This document shows, one piece after another, positions 6,444 through 14,800 of a stretch of 24,339 bases of DNA (within the stretch, counting starts at the first letter, position 1; each line of letters starts with the position of its first letter). The notes under the pieces were generated by a model that did not search any database, was not told the DNA's origin, and was given only the letters and a program-made list of their open reading frames with translations. The stretch comes from Lachnospiraceae bacterium (GTDB taxonomy: Bacteria; Bacillota; Clostridia; Lachnospirales; Lachnospiraceae), in the NCBI GenBank assembly GCA_900752065.1, contig CAADTT010000079.1, forward strand, positions 1 to 24,339. Direction: 5' to 3'. The position numbers were made by a program, and so were the translations under genes.

Positions 6444-8561
6444 ATGAGAAAAAAATCTACACTTCGAGCAATGTTTTACTTTCTGATGCCGTTGCTGTTT
6501 TTGGGTATTTTTCTGTCAAACGGCGCCGCAGCAGCCCGCGCCGCATCCGTCAAAAAGATTACCTTCAAAAAAGCAGCCATCTCCGTGTACAAAGGCAGCT
6601 CATGCGAATTAAAACCCATTGTGAAGCCCAACTCCGCAAGCAGCAAACTGACCTGGAAAACCTCCAACCCCAAAGTTGCAAAAGTTTCTCAGGAAGGGAT
6701 TGTGACAGGGCGCAAAAAAGGAACCGCTACCATTACTGTTAAAAGCTCTAACGGAAAAAAAGCCACCTGCAAAGTCACCGTAAAAACAAAAAAAATCAAG
6801 CGCCTGTCTTTTCAAAAGAAGAAATACACAGTGGCAAAAGGCGCAAGCCTCACCCTTTCCGTTAAGAAAAAGCCTGCAAATGGCACGGACACACTAAAAT
6901 GGTCTTCTTCAAATAAAAAGGTCGCCACTGTATCACAGAAAGGCGTTGTGAAAGGCCGGAAACAGGGAACTGTCACAATCACCGTAAAGGCTTCCCAAAA
7001 AGTTAAGGCTACCTGCAAAGTCAAAGTCACAGCAAAAGCTTCCGTCAGCAAAGCCCTTGCAGCCCAGCCTGCAGAATTAACGCAAAAAATTCAGGCTGTA
7101 TCTAAGACCTACGAAAACAAAAACGGGGCAATGACTGTCGAAACAGCCAAAAAAGCTTCCGACGAGATCTACGCCTATGCTTTAAGCCTTGTGAAATCCG
7201 GCAAGCTGGATGGCGCGGCTCAGTGCAGCGAATCCAACGCCGTTTCTTTCTTCCTGAAGGATGGCACTACCAGCGCATTCCTTCCCTATATAGAGAATAC
7301 ATACAGCGGCTCCTACCATTCATTGGCGATTGATACGCTGGGCACTCTGGACTCAACCGTGATATCCGCTGTCAGCCTGAAACACACTGCTTATGAGAGC
7401 GCTAAATATATCGCAGAAAATTCTGATGACTATGTTCAGTTTGACAGTCTGACCGGAAAATACGGTACATTGCGGCAACTGATCCAGACACTGAACAACA
7501 TTAACCAAAACAAAAACCGCATTATCTTCTGGCGCGGCCACGGAAACATGATTACCCTGCGATCTGGAGAACGTGTCCCGCTGTTTTTCCTGAATCAAAA
7601 AGCCGATGACTACGTGTATGCAAAATACCAGGATGACATTCAAAATGAACGGATCATTATTGACAGCAACTCAGAAGTTATTGTCGTAACCCCCGGCTTC
7701 TTTGACAAATATATGCCCCAGGTAGACGGCGGACTCTTTTTCACCGGAACCTGTTATGGTTATACCAATGACGCAATGGCCTCAACAATATTAAACAAAG
7801 GGTTTGATACCTATGTTGGATTCTCAGATTCTGTTTTCTGCCCTTACTCGGATTACGTTATGAATGAGACCGCCAAAAATCTCTGTCAGAAGGGCTCCGA
7901 CAACAGTTATATGCCAATTGACACCGCGCTTCTGAAGTCCCTCGTAAAGCATGGGATGAAAGACATTTACGGCACTTATATCAAATATGGCTCAAGGGAC
8001 AAATCCAAACTTTTCCGTCTGAAGGACGGCGCTCCCTATATCGGCATTTATAAAAATCTGCTGGCAAACGCCTCCGTCAACTATACAGATTCGCTGAACG
8101 GAAGTTCCTACAGCCAGGGCACCAATTACTTTTATACCGTTGACGTAGATCAGGACGGCACAAGAGAACTTGTTGTCTCCGAAAGTGGAGGCACATTCCT
8201 CGTATATACCGTACAGGGCCAGACTCTGCGTTTCGTCGGAAGTTATGATCAGAGGGCCGCTTCCAACGGCAAACGGATCCAGTACAATATGCGTTATGCC
8301 GGGCTGGAAAACTGGGGCTGGATCAACGGGGTAGGCGGCCTCTGGTCACAGCTATGGCAGATCGAAAACGGAAATCTAAAGGTCAATTATGCGATAAAAT
8401 ATTTTGATTCCGATGCAACCTATTTTACCGGTCCTGATTTTATGCCGACCACCGAATCAGAATATGACAAATACGCCAAAAAATACTTCAATGATGAGGA
8501 CTGTTCCTGGTATGACATGAAGGAAAACACAGCCGAAAACAAAGCTTCTTATATCAATTAA
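6444..8561 (+). CDS. Secreted protein: two BIG2 Ig-like domains, a putative clan CD cysteine peptidase-like domain and an FG-GAP-like calcium loop
   Basis: This is a 705-residue exported protein. A signal peptide is clear (MRKKS, a hydrophobic stretch at 9-24, Ala-rich cleavage region near 28-34). Two lysine-rich BIG2 domains follow (about 35-112 and 113-197), each with the typical LTWKTSNPKVAKVSQEGIV / GTATITVKS pattern. The central region (about 320-520) has IIFWRGHGN (H366), then GGLFFTGTCYGYTNDAMAS (C437), then GFDTYVGFSDSV and a helical segment. This order of a His after one strand, a Cys after the next, and then an A..LL..G...VG pattern is that of clan CD peptidases such as gingipain, caspase-like and CHAT proteins; it is my inference. 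Near 567-576 DVDQDGTREL matches a calcium-binding FG-GAP/VCBS loop. There is no LPxTG anchor. GGAAGGAG precedes the ATG. The gene is monocistronic. Confidence 0.8.
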   Translation: MRKKSTLRAMFYFLMPLLFLGIFLSNGAAAARAASVKKITFKKAAISVYKGSSCELKPIVKPNSASSKLTWKTSNPKVAKVSQEGIVTGRKKGTATITVKSSNGKKATCKVTVKTKKIKRLSFQKKKYTVAKGASLTLSVKKKPANGTDTLKWSSSNKKVATVSQKGVVKGRKQGTVTITVKASQKVKATCKVKVTAKASVSKALAAQPAELTQKIQAVSKTYENKNGAMTVETAKKASDEIYAYALSLVKSGKLDGAAQCSESNAVSFFLKDGTTSAFLPYIENTYSGSYHSLAIDTLGTLDSTVISAVSLKHTAYESAKYIAENSDDYVQFDSLTGKYGTLRQLIQTLNNINQNKNRIIFWRGHGNMITLRSGERVPLFFLNQKADDYVYAKYQDDIQNERIIIDSNSEVIVVTPGFFDKYMPQVDGGLFFTGTCYGYTNDAMASTILNKGFDTYVGFSDSVFCPYSDYVMNETAKNLCQKGSDNSYMPIDTALLKSLVKHGMKDIYGTYIKYGSRDKSKLFRLKDGAPYIGIYKNLLANASVNYTDSLNGSSYSQGTNYFYTVDVDQDGTRELVVSESGGTFLVYTVQGQTLRFVGSYDQRAASNGKRIQYNMRYAGLENWGWINGVGGLWSQLWQIENGNLKVNYAIKYFDSDATYFTGPDFMPTTESEYDKYAKKYFNDEDCSWYDMKENTAENKASYIN

Positions 8562-8617
8562 AGAATTGTACAGCCACAATACCGCAGGATTTCAGGCTGT
8601 TCCTGCAAATATACCGC

Positions 8618-8646
8618 TTGCCACAAATGAAAACTCATATTATACT
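8618..8646 (+). promoter_or_regulatory. Promoter of the cyclophilin gene
   Basis: TTGCCA (8618-8623) and TATACT (8641-8646) are separated by 17 bp, giving a start near 8653 and a leader of about 56 bases before the ATG at 8709. Confidence 0.7.
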
Positions 8647-8654
8647 CTAAGAAG

Positions 8655-8680
8655 CAGAAAAGCCCCAGGTGCTTTTTCTG
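8655..8680 (+). repeat. Hairpin at the very 5' end of the cyclophilin mRNA
   Basis: CAGAAAAGC (8655-8663) pairs with GCTTTTTCTG (8671-8680) with one bulged T and a 7-base loop. It begins almost at the predicted transcription start. It could stabilise the mRNA 5' end; the T-rich right arm also resembles a weak terminator. Confidence 0.35.
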
Positions 8681-8708
8681 AATACCAGATAAGAGAGGAA
8701 GAAAAAAG

Positions 8709-9230
8709 ATGGCACAGAATCCAATCGTAACGATCACTATGGAAAACGGCGATGTAATGAAAGCTGAACTGTATCCTGAGATCGCTCCAAACAGTGTAAA
8801 TAATTTTATCAGCCTGATTAAAAAGGGCTTTTATGACGGTCTGATCTTCCACCGGGTCATAAACGGATTTATGATCCAGGGCGGATGCCCCAACGGAAAC
8901 GGCATGGGAAATCCCGGCTACTCGATCAAGGGTGAATTCCTGCAGAATGGTTTTCCAAACCGCCTCGCCCACACGCCCGGCGTGCTCTCCATGGCAAGAG
9001 CCATGCATCCGGACTCTGCCGGTTCCCAGTTCTTTATCATGCACAAGGCAGCGCCGCATCTGGACGGTTCTTATGCAGCCTTCGGAAAAATCATCGAAGG
9101 TATGGATGCCGTAAACAGGATTGCGGAGGTCGATACCGACTACAACGACCGTCCTCTGGACCCGCAGAAAATCAAATCCATGACTGTGGATACCTTCGGA
9201 ACTGATTATCCGGAACCTGAAAAATGCTGA
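8709..9230 (+). CDS. ppiB: Cyclophilin-type peptidyl-prolyl cis-trans isomerase
   Basis: This cytoplasmic cyclophilin of 173 residues speeds cis-trans isomerisation of X-Pro bonds during folding. The signature FHRVINGFMIQGG is at residues 47-59 with the catalytic arginine R49, followed by the GSQFFIMHKAAPHLDGSYAAFGKIIEG segment split over about 111-137 that forms the rest of the active site. There is no signal peptide, so it acts inside the cell. Length is typical of the small bacterial form. AGAGGAAG precedes the ATG. It is transcribed alone from the promoter at 8618-8646 and converges on the RNA methyltransferase gene, sharing the hairpin at 9241-9273. Confidence 0.95.
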   Translation: MAQNPIVTITMENGDVMKAELYPEIAPNSVNNFISLIKKGFYDGLIFHRVINGFMIQGGCPNGNGMGNPGYSIKGEFLQNGFPNRLAHTPGVLSMARAMHPDSAGSQFFIMHKAAPHLDGSYAAFGKIIEGMDAVNRIAEVDTDYNDRPLDPQKIKSMTVDTFGTDYPEPEKC

Positions 9231-9240
9231 TACAGTTAGA

Positions 9241-9273
9241 TACCGGCAGAGAATCTCATCTTCTCTGCCGGTA
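9241..9273. terminator. Shared hairpin between two convergent genes
   Basis: A perfect 13-bp inverted repeat (9241-9253 with 9261-9273, loop TCTCATC) lies between the convergent ppiB and SpoU-family genes. It has no T-run on either side, so its strength as an intrinsic terminator is uncertain. The right arm overlaps the last codons of the minus-strand gene. Confidence 0.55.
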
Positions 9274-10029
9274 AGCTTCGTACATCAGCACGGCCGACGC
9301 TACTGCTGCATTCAGCGATTCTACTTTCCCGCACATGGGAATCCGGATATATTCATCCGCCTGCGAAGCCAGTTCTTCTGTCAGTCCATTTCCTTCATTT
9401 CCAATCAGAAATCCACAGCCGCCGCGGTAATCCGGCACGTCATAGTCTTTCGTCCCTTTCAGATGCGCGGCGTATAATACAATTCCTTCTCTTTTTAATT
9501 CTTTTACAGCCTCTCCCAGATCCTCCGCATAGAAAAACGGCATCCGGTAAATAGAGCCCATCGTGGAGCGGATCGTCTTGGGATTATAGATATCCACCGT
9601 ATCCCCGCTCAGAAGGATGCCTGTCACTCCCGCTCCCTCTCCGGTACGCAGGATCGTCCCCAGATTTCCCGGATCCTGAAGATTTTCCAGTACCATCAGG
9701 AGCGGATCGTCGCCTGAGAGCACCTGCCGCAGAGTATAGTGCTGCCTGCGGACGATGGCCAGGATTCCCTGAGGCGTTTTCGTGTCCGCCGCCGTCTGGA
9801 ACACACGGTCCTCTACAATTTCCAGATTTCTGCACCCCTGAAATTCTGCCGCTTCCGCCTTCTCCGAAAAGCTCTTTGAAAGATACACTTTCTCCACCAG
9901 CTCCTTCGGAGCCTCACGGTACATTTTCAGCCCCTCCGCCACAAACACATCCTGTTCCCGGCGCGCCTTTCCTTTTTTCTGAAGCTGTATCAGATTTCTG
10001 ATCTGTCCATTTGAAGCGCTCGTAATCAT
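9256..10029 (-). CDS. SpoU/TrmH-family RNA 2'-O-ribose methyltransferase
   Basis: This is a 257-residue SPOUT enzyme that uses S-adenosylmethionine to methylate a ribose 2'-OH in rRNA or tRNA. The three family motifs are present: motif 1 LENLQDPGNLGTILRTGEGAG (from residue 114, split here for length), motif 2 FLIGNEGNGLTEEL (about 208-221) and motif 3 IPMCGKVESLNAAVASAVL (about 231-249), the last two forming the knotted SAM site. The N-terminal 100 residues (VFVAEGLKMYREA, TPQGILAIV) match the L30e-like substrate-binding domain of RlmB/TsnR-type enzymes. The exact target cannot be told from sequence alone. GGGAGGG precedes the ATG. Its last codons are part of the hairpin shared with ppiB. A dispersed motif lies 20 bp upstream. 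Confidence 0.92.
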   Translation of the reverse strand: MITSASNGQIRNLIQLQKKGKARREQDVFVAEGLKMYREAPKELVEKVYLSKSFSEKAEAAEFQGCRNLEIVEDRVFQTAADTKTPQGILAIVRRQHYTLRQVLSGDDPLLMVLENLQDPGNLGTILRTGEGAGVTGILLSGDTVDIYNPKTIRSTMGSIYRMPFFYAEDLGEAVKELKREGIVLYAAHLKGTKDYDVPDYRGGCGFLIGNEGNGLTEELASQADEYIRIPMCGKVESLNAAVASAVLMYEAYRQRR

Positions 10030-10049
10030 AATTCCCTCCCGTTTTCTTT

Positions 10050-10086
10050 GTAACAGTTCAGCGCCTTCGGCAATCGGATTTTTTCA
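10050..10086 (+). repeat. Dispersed intergenic motif, copy 3, with extended similarity to the copy at 24243
   Basis: An exact GTAACAGTTCAG (10050-10061) is followed by CTTCGGCAATCGGATTTTTT, which resembles CTTCGCGATGGGATTTTT at 24295-24312. This suggests a shorter derivative of the same longer repeat. It lies 20 bp before the SpoU-family start codon. Confidence 0.5.
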
Positions 10087-10100
10087 TACTAAGGCGCAAC

Positions 10101-10141
10101 AAAGCTTCAGAAATGCTGCTCTTGGCCATCTCTGAAGCTTT
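10101..10141 (-). terminator. Hairpin ending the dnaE-pfkA-trkA-like operon
   Basis: An 11-bp perfect inverted repeat (AAAGCTTCAGA 10101-10111 with TCTGAAGCTTT 10131-10141) with a 19-base loop lies 18 bp after the stop of the TrkA-like gene. The better T-run is on the plus side, where no gene precedes it. On the minus strand it is followed by a mixed GTTGCG, so it may be a moderate terminator. Confidence 0.6.
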
Positions 10142-10159
10142 TCTTTCCCTTGACTGGTC

Positions 10160-10807
10160 CTACTTTATTTTTTTCAGATCGTCATTGTTTCCCACAGTCA
10201 GGATGATCTGATGCGGAGCCAGCGGCTCATCAGGATTCAGATTCGCATTGATCTTCTCTCCTTCCCGGACTGCAATGACATTTACACCGTATCTGCGCCT
10301 CACATCCAGCTCCCGCAGATTTTTCCCAACCCAGGAATCCGGCACCTCCAGTTCTACCATACTGTATGTGGAAGATAACTCAAAAGTATCCACAAATTTG
10401 CCGAACACCATATTTCTGGCAATACGGGAACCCATTTCCCTCTCCGGAAGGATCACCTGGTCAGCTCCCACTCTTTTGAGCACCTCTGCATGTGTCTCTG
10501 AACTCGCTTTTGACAGGATATACGGAATCCCCGCCTCTTTTGACAGGATCGTTGCCATAATGCTCGCTTCCATATCACCGGAAACTGCCACCACAGCGCC
10601 ATCCATATTTCCGATGCCAAGACTGTGATAAACATCCGGATCTTTCACATTCGCCCGTACCGCCAGCGTCACATCGTTTGCAATGTCCTCCACAAGATCT
10701 CCGTCAATATCCACTGCCAGCACTTCACAGCCATTTTTTGCCAGGGAAACTGCCACACTGTAGCCAAATTTCCCCAGACCATATACAACAAATGATTTCG
10801 ATGCCAT
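10160..10807 (-). CDS. TrkA/KtrA-type RCK protein (potassium channel or transporter regulator)
   Basis: This 215-residue cytoplasmic protein has two domains: TrkA-N (RCK; about 1-130) with the nucleotide-binding loop VYGLGKFGYSVA (8-19) and the acidic end of strand 2 in VLAVDID, and TrkA-C (about 135-215, LEVPDSWVGKNLRELDVRRRYG...). Such proteins gate K+ uptake channels (KtrB/TrkH) in response to ATP/ADP or NAD(H). No KtrB/TrkH membrane partner is found in this window, so the partner must be elsewhere. GGAGAG stands 6 bp before ATG. It is the last gene of an operon behind pfkA (8-bp gap). Assignment to KtrA rather than another RCK protein is likely but not proved. Confidence 0.9.
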   Translation of the reverse strand: MASKSFVVYGLGKFGYSVAVSLAKNGCEVLAVDIDGDLVEDIANDVTLAVRANVKDPDVYHSLGIGNMDGAVVAVSGDMEASIMATILSKEAGIPYILSKASSETHAEVLKRVGADQVILPEREMGSRIARNMVFGKFVDTFELSSTYSMVELEVPDSWVGKNLRELDVRRRYGVNVIAVREGEKINANLNPDEPLAPHQIILTVGNNDDLKKIK

Positions 10808-10815
10808 AAACTCTC

Positions 10816-11790
10816 CTATACACTAAGCGATCTGCTTATCTCATACTCATATTCATCGATGCTTTTCTTCATAGACAGAGCTTCATCGATATCAAAGTCT
10901 GTATATTTACCGTCTTTATAACATACCACGCGGTTGCTCTTTCCCTGTGCCAGCAGATCGACCGCATAAGCTCCCATAATAGAAGCATATACACGGTCAC
11001 GGCAGGTCGGGCTGCCGCCGCGCTGCATATGTCCCAGAATCGTAGCTCTCGTCTCCACGCCGGTAGCGGCCTCGATCCGTCTCGCCATGCTGACAGAATG
11101 TCCGATTCCTTCTGCATTAATGATAATGTGATGTTTCTTTCCGCGTTTTCTATTCGTAATAATATTATTGATCAGCTTCTGTTCGTCATAGTCATACATC
11201 TCCGGCAGAAGGATGTCCTCCGCACCGTTTGCGATGCCGCACCAAAGCGCGATGTAGCCTGCGCCGCGCCCCATGACCTCGATAATGCTGCATCTCTCAT
11301 GGGATGAGGCTGTGTCACGGACTTTATCAATGGCTTCCATAGCGGTATTTACTGCTGTGTCAAAACCGATCGTGTAGTCGGTACAGGCGATATCCAGATC
11401 GATGGTACCCGGTACGCCGATGGTATTGATTCCCTGTTCAGCCAGCTTCTGTGCACCTGCGAAAGAACCGTCTCCTCCAATAACTACCAGACCGTCAATT
11501 CCATGCTTTCTGCACACCTCCGCTCCCTGCTTCTGGCCTTCCAGCGTACGGAATTCAGAACATCTTGCTGTATAAAGAATCGTTCCTCCCTTGGCGATCG
11601 TATCGGACACGTTACGGGCGGTCATATCAATAATTTCCTCATTCAGAAGTCCGTTGTACCCCTTCAGGATTCCTTTTACATTCAGACCCCTGTAAACTGC
11701 CCGGCGGACTACTGCACGGATTGTCGCATTCATCCCCGGCGCATCGCCGCCGCTTGTCAATACTCCGATTGTTTTTATCTCTTTTGCCAT
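10816..11790 (-). CDS. pfkA: ATP-dependent 6-phosphofructokinase
   Basis: PfkA phosphorylates fructose 6-phosphate to the 1,6-bisphosphate, the committing step of glycolysis. The 324-residue product shows LTSGGDAPGMN at 11-21, the ATP-type GGDGSF at 105-110 (glycine after the aspartate, as in ATP- rather than PPi-dependent enzymes), catalytic D131 in PGTIDLD and the effector/substrate segment SIIEVMGRGAGYIALW. One residue differs from the classical PGTIDND: L132 in place of N. The start at 11790 (MAKEIKT) is preferred over an ATG at 11814, since GGAGG lies 7 bp before it. It lies 69 bp after dnaE and 8 bp before the RCK gene, on the same strand, so probably one operon. Confidence 0.96.
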   Translation of the reverse strand: MAKEIKTIGVLTSGGDAPGMNATIRAVVRRAVYRGLNVKGILKGYNGLLNEEIIDMTARNVSDTIAKGGTILYTARCSEFRTLEGQKQGAEVCRKHGIDGLVVIGGDGSFAGAQKLAEQGINTIGVPGTIDLDIACTDYTIGFDTAVNTAMEAIDKVRDTASSHERCSIIEVMGRGAGYIALWCGIANGAEDILLPEMYDYDEQKLINNIITNRKRGKKHHIIINAEGIGHSVSMARRIEAATGVETRATILGHMQRGGSPTCRDRVYASIMGAYAVDLLAQGKSNRVVCYKDGKYTDFDIDEALSMKKSIDEYEYEISRSLSV

Positions 11791-11859
11791 GATCTTACCT
11801 CCGTAAATCCGCAAATGCTTCTATTCATCACATATAAGCTCATTCTTTTTTACACCATT

Positions 11860-14800
11860 CTAATTCATTTTTCCTTGTTTTTCAATAGACTTTTCTACAA
11901 CTTTTACATTCTCTTTGCCAAAACGATCCATCAGGTTTTGCAAAAGCTTCCCGCTGGCCGTGATCCCCCAGTTTTCAGACAGCCGTTTGACCGCTTTCGG
12001 ATTCCGTACATAAATGATCACCCGGTCTTTCCCTTCCTCTTCACGAAGAAACCCATAAAGCTCTGACTCCTGCTCCTGAAAAGCAGCCATATCGGGAAAC
12101 TGGATCCACAGCTCCCTTGGAATATCCTCAAAACTCCATATCTTCTCACAGATCAGCTTGCTGTCCTTGTCCTCCTCGCCGGAAACTCTTCCCCTGACAA
12201 AAACTTTTCTGTCCTCTGTCAGAATATTGCGGAATCTTTCATAGTCCTTTGGAAAAACCACTACCTCCACCGAACCCACCAGGTCTTCCACCGTAAGAAA
12301 TGCCATTGCCTGATTTTTTCTGGTGTATTTTACCGTCTTCGAGGTAATCATGCCGCCAATGACTGCATAGGAATTCTCTGCCGCCTTGGTGCTCCCGGAT
12401 TCCTCATCCCACACAAAATCTGAAGTAACCGCCGATATATTTTTTCTCCATAATGCCTCATAATCATCCAGAGGATGACCGCTGACATAAATGCCCAGCA
12501 CCTCCTTCTCAAAAGCGAGAAGCTCCTCTTTCCCGTATTCTCCTACGTCTGGCATGCGGATTTCGTAGTCCTTCCTCTCCTCTTCCCCCACCAGATCGAA
12601 CAGAGAGAGCTGTCCTGTCATAGCATATTTCTTTTCTCTGTTTACACTGTCCATGATCTGGACATAGACCAGCATAAACTGCTTTCTCGTACCTCCCAGG
12701 CTGTCCAAAGCGCCGGATTTAATAAAACTTTCAATCGTCCGCTTGTTGACCTCTTTTCCTGACAGGCGTTCGATCAGATCCCTGAGCGATCGGAACTCTC
12801 CTCCCGCCTTTCTCTCCGCCACGATCGCTTCTATGACTGGTTTCCCAACACTCTTGATCGCTGACAGCCCATAGCGGATGCTCTTTCCGTCAACAGAAAA
12901 TCCGCTCTCCCCCCTGTTAATATCCGGCGGAAGGATCGAAATCCCCATCTGCCTGCAGGAATAAATGTACTCTGCCACCTTCCTTGGATTGTCGATGACC
13001 GATGTCATCAGCGCCGCCATAAATTCCACCGGATAATGGTATTTCAGGTAAGCCGTCTGATAAGCGACAATGGCATACGCCGCTGCATGGGATTTATTAA
13101 ATGCATACTTGGCAAAATCAATCATATCGTCATAGATCTTATTTGCCACCTTTTCACTGATTCCATTTCTGATACAGCCCGGTACACCCTCCGCCTCATT
13201 TCCATAAACAAAATTCTGCCGTTCCTTCTGCATCACTGCAGCCTTTTTCTTCGACATGGCACGGCGCAGAAGATCACTGCGCCCCAGGGTGTAGCCGCCC
13301 AGGGCCCGCACGATCTGCATGACCTGCTCCTGATAGACGATACAGCCGTAGGTCGGCTCCAGGATCGGCGCCAGCTCCGGACAGTCATAGGTGATCGTCT
13401 CCGGATGGTTTTTTCCCCGGATATACCGGGGAATAAAATCCATAGGTCCGGGACGGTACAGGGAGATCCCGGCAATGATATCCTCCAGATTCTGAGGTTT
13501 TAATTCCTTCATGAAATTTTTCATTCCCGCACTCTCAAGCTGGAATACCCCATCCGTCTTTCCCGTTCCCAGCGAATCCAGCACTGCCCTGTCGTTGTAG
13601 TCGATCGCATCCATATCGATTGTTTTCCCGCTGTTTTTCTCTGCCATGCGGACAGCATTCTGAATGACTGTCAAAGTGCGGAGCCCCAGAAAATCCATCT
13701 TCAGAAGCCCCAGCTCCTCCAGTGTCGTCATCGTAAACTGAGTAGTGATCGAGCCGTCACTGGCTCTGGAAAGGGGGACATACTCGTCTACTGCCCTCTG
13801 GCTGATGACTACCCCCGCCGCATGCATGGAGGTGTGCCTTGGCAGCCCCTCCAGACGGCGGGACATATCGATGAGCGTGCGGATCTGCTCATCCTCCTCA
13901 TAAATCTTTTTCAGCTCACTGTTGACCTCCAGCGCTTTATCGATCGTAATATTTAACTCCTGCGGAATCATCTTTGCAATGGAATCCACCATGGCATAGG
14001 GCAGGTCCATAACACGGCCCACATCACGGATCACACCCCGGGCCGCCAGCGTACCGAAGGTAACGATCTGCACCACCCTGTCCTTTCCGTATTTCCTCAC
14101 CACATAGTCGATGACCTCCTGCCGTCTCTCGAAGCAGAAATCCACATCGATATCAGGCATGGATACCCGTTCCGGGTTCAGGAACCGTTCGAACAGCAGA
14201 TTGTAACGGATCGGGTCAAGCTGCGTGATTCCCAGCGTATAAGCCACAAGGCTTCCCGCCGCAGATCCTCTGCCCGGTCCCACCATAATATCGTGATCTC
14301 TGGCAAATTTGATAAAATCCCACACGATCAGAAAGTAATCCACATATCCCATCTGTCTGATGGTTCCCAACTCATAATCCAGCCTGTTTTTCAGCTCTTC
14401 CGTCACAGGGCTGTAGCGTTTCTCCAACCCTTCAAAGCACAGCTTATTCAGATACTCCCAGGAGGTATAGCCTTCCGGCACATCGTATTTCGGAAGCTTT
14501 GTCACGCCAAACTCAATTTCCACATGGCAGCGCTCGGCGATCCTGTGGGTATTCTCCAGCGCTTCCAGCGCGTAGGGAAACAGCCCCGCCATCTCCTCCG
14601 GGGACTTTACATAATACTGTCCGCCCTCATAGCGCATCCTGTCCTCGTCCGCCAGACGCTTTCCCGTCTGGATACACAGCAGGATATCATGGGCGCTGGC
14701 ATCCTGGGCATAGGTATAATGAACATCGTTTGTCGCCACCAGATCAATTCCCAGCTCCCGGCTCATGCGCAGAAGCTGCTGGTTCACATTCTTCTGCTCC

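Noticed and set aside
8584..8606. GCAGGA/TCCTGC hairpin after the secreted protein gene as a terminator
   Set aside because: The stem is only 6 bp with an 11-base loop and no T-run; too weak to list as a terminator.
10061..10097. GCGCCTT/AAGGCGC as a second terminator
   Set aside because: The 23-base loop and T-run inside the loop rather than after the stem make termination unlikely; it is probably part of the repeat.
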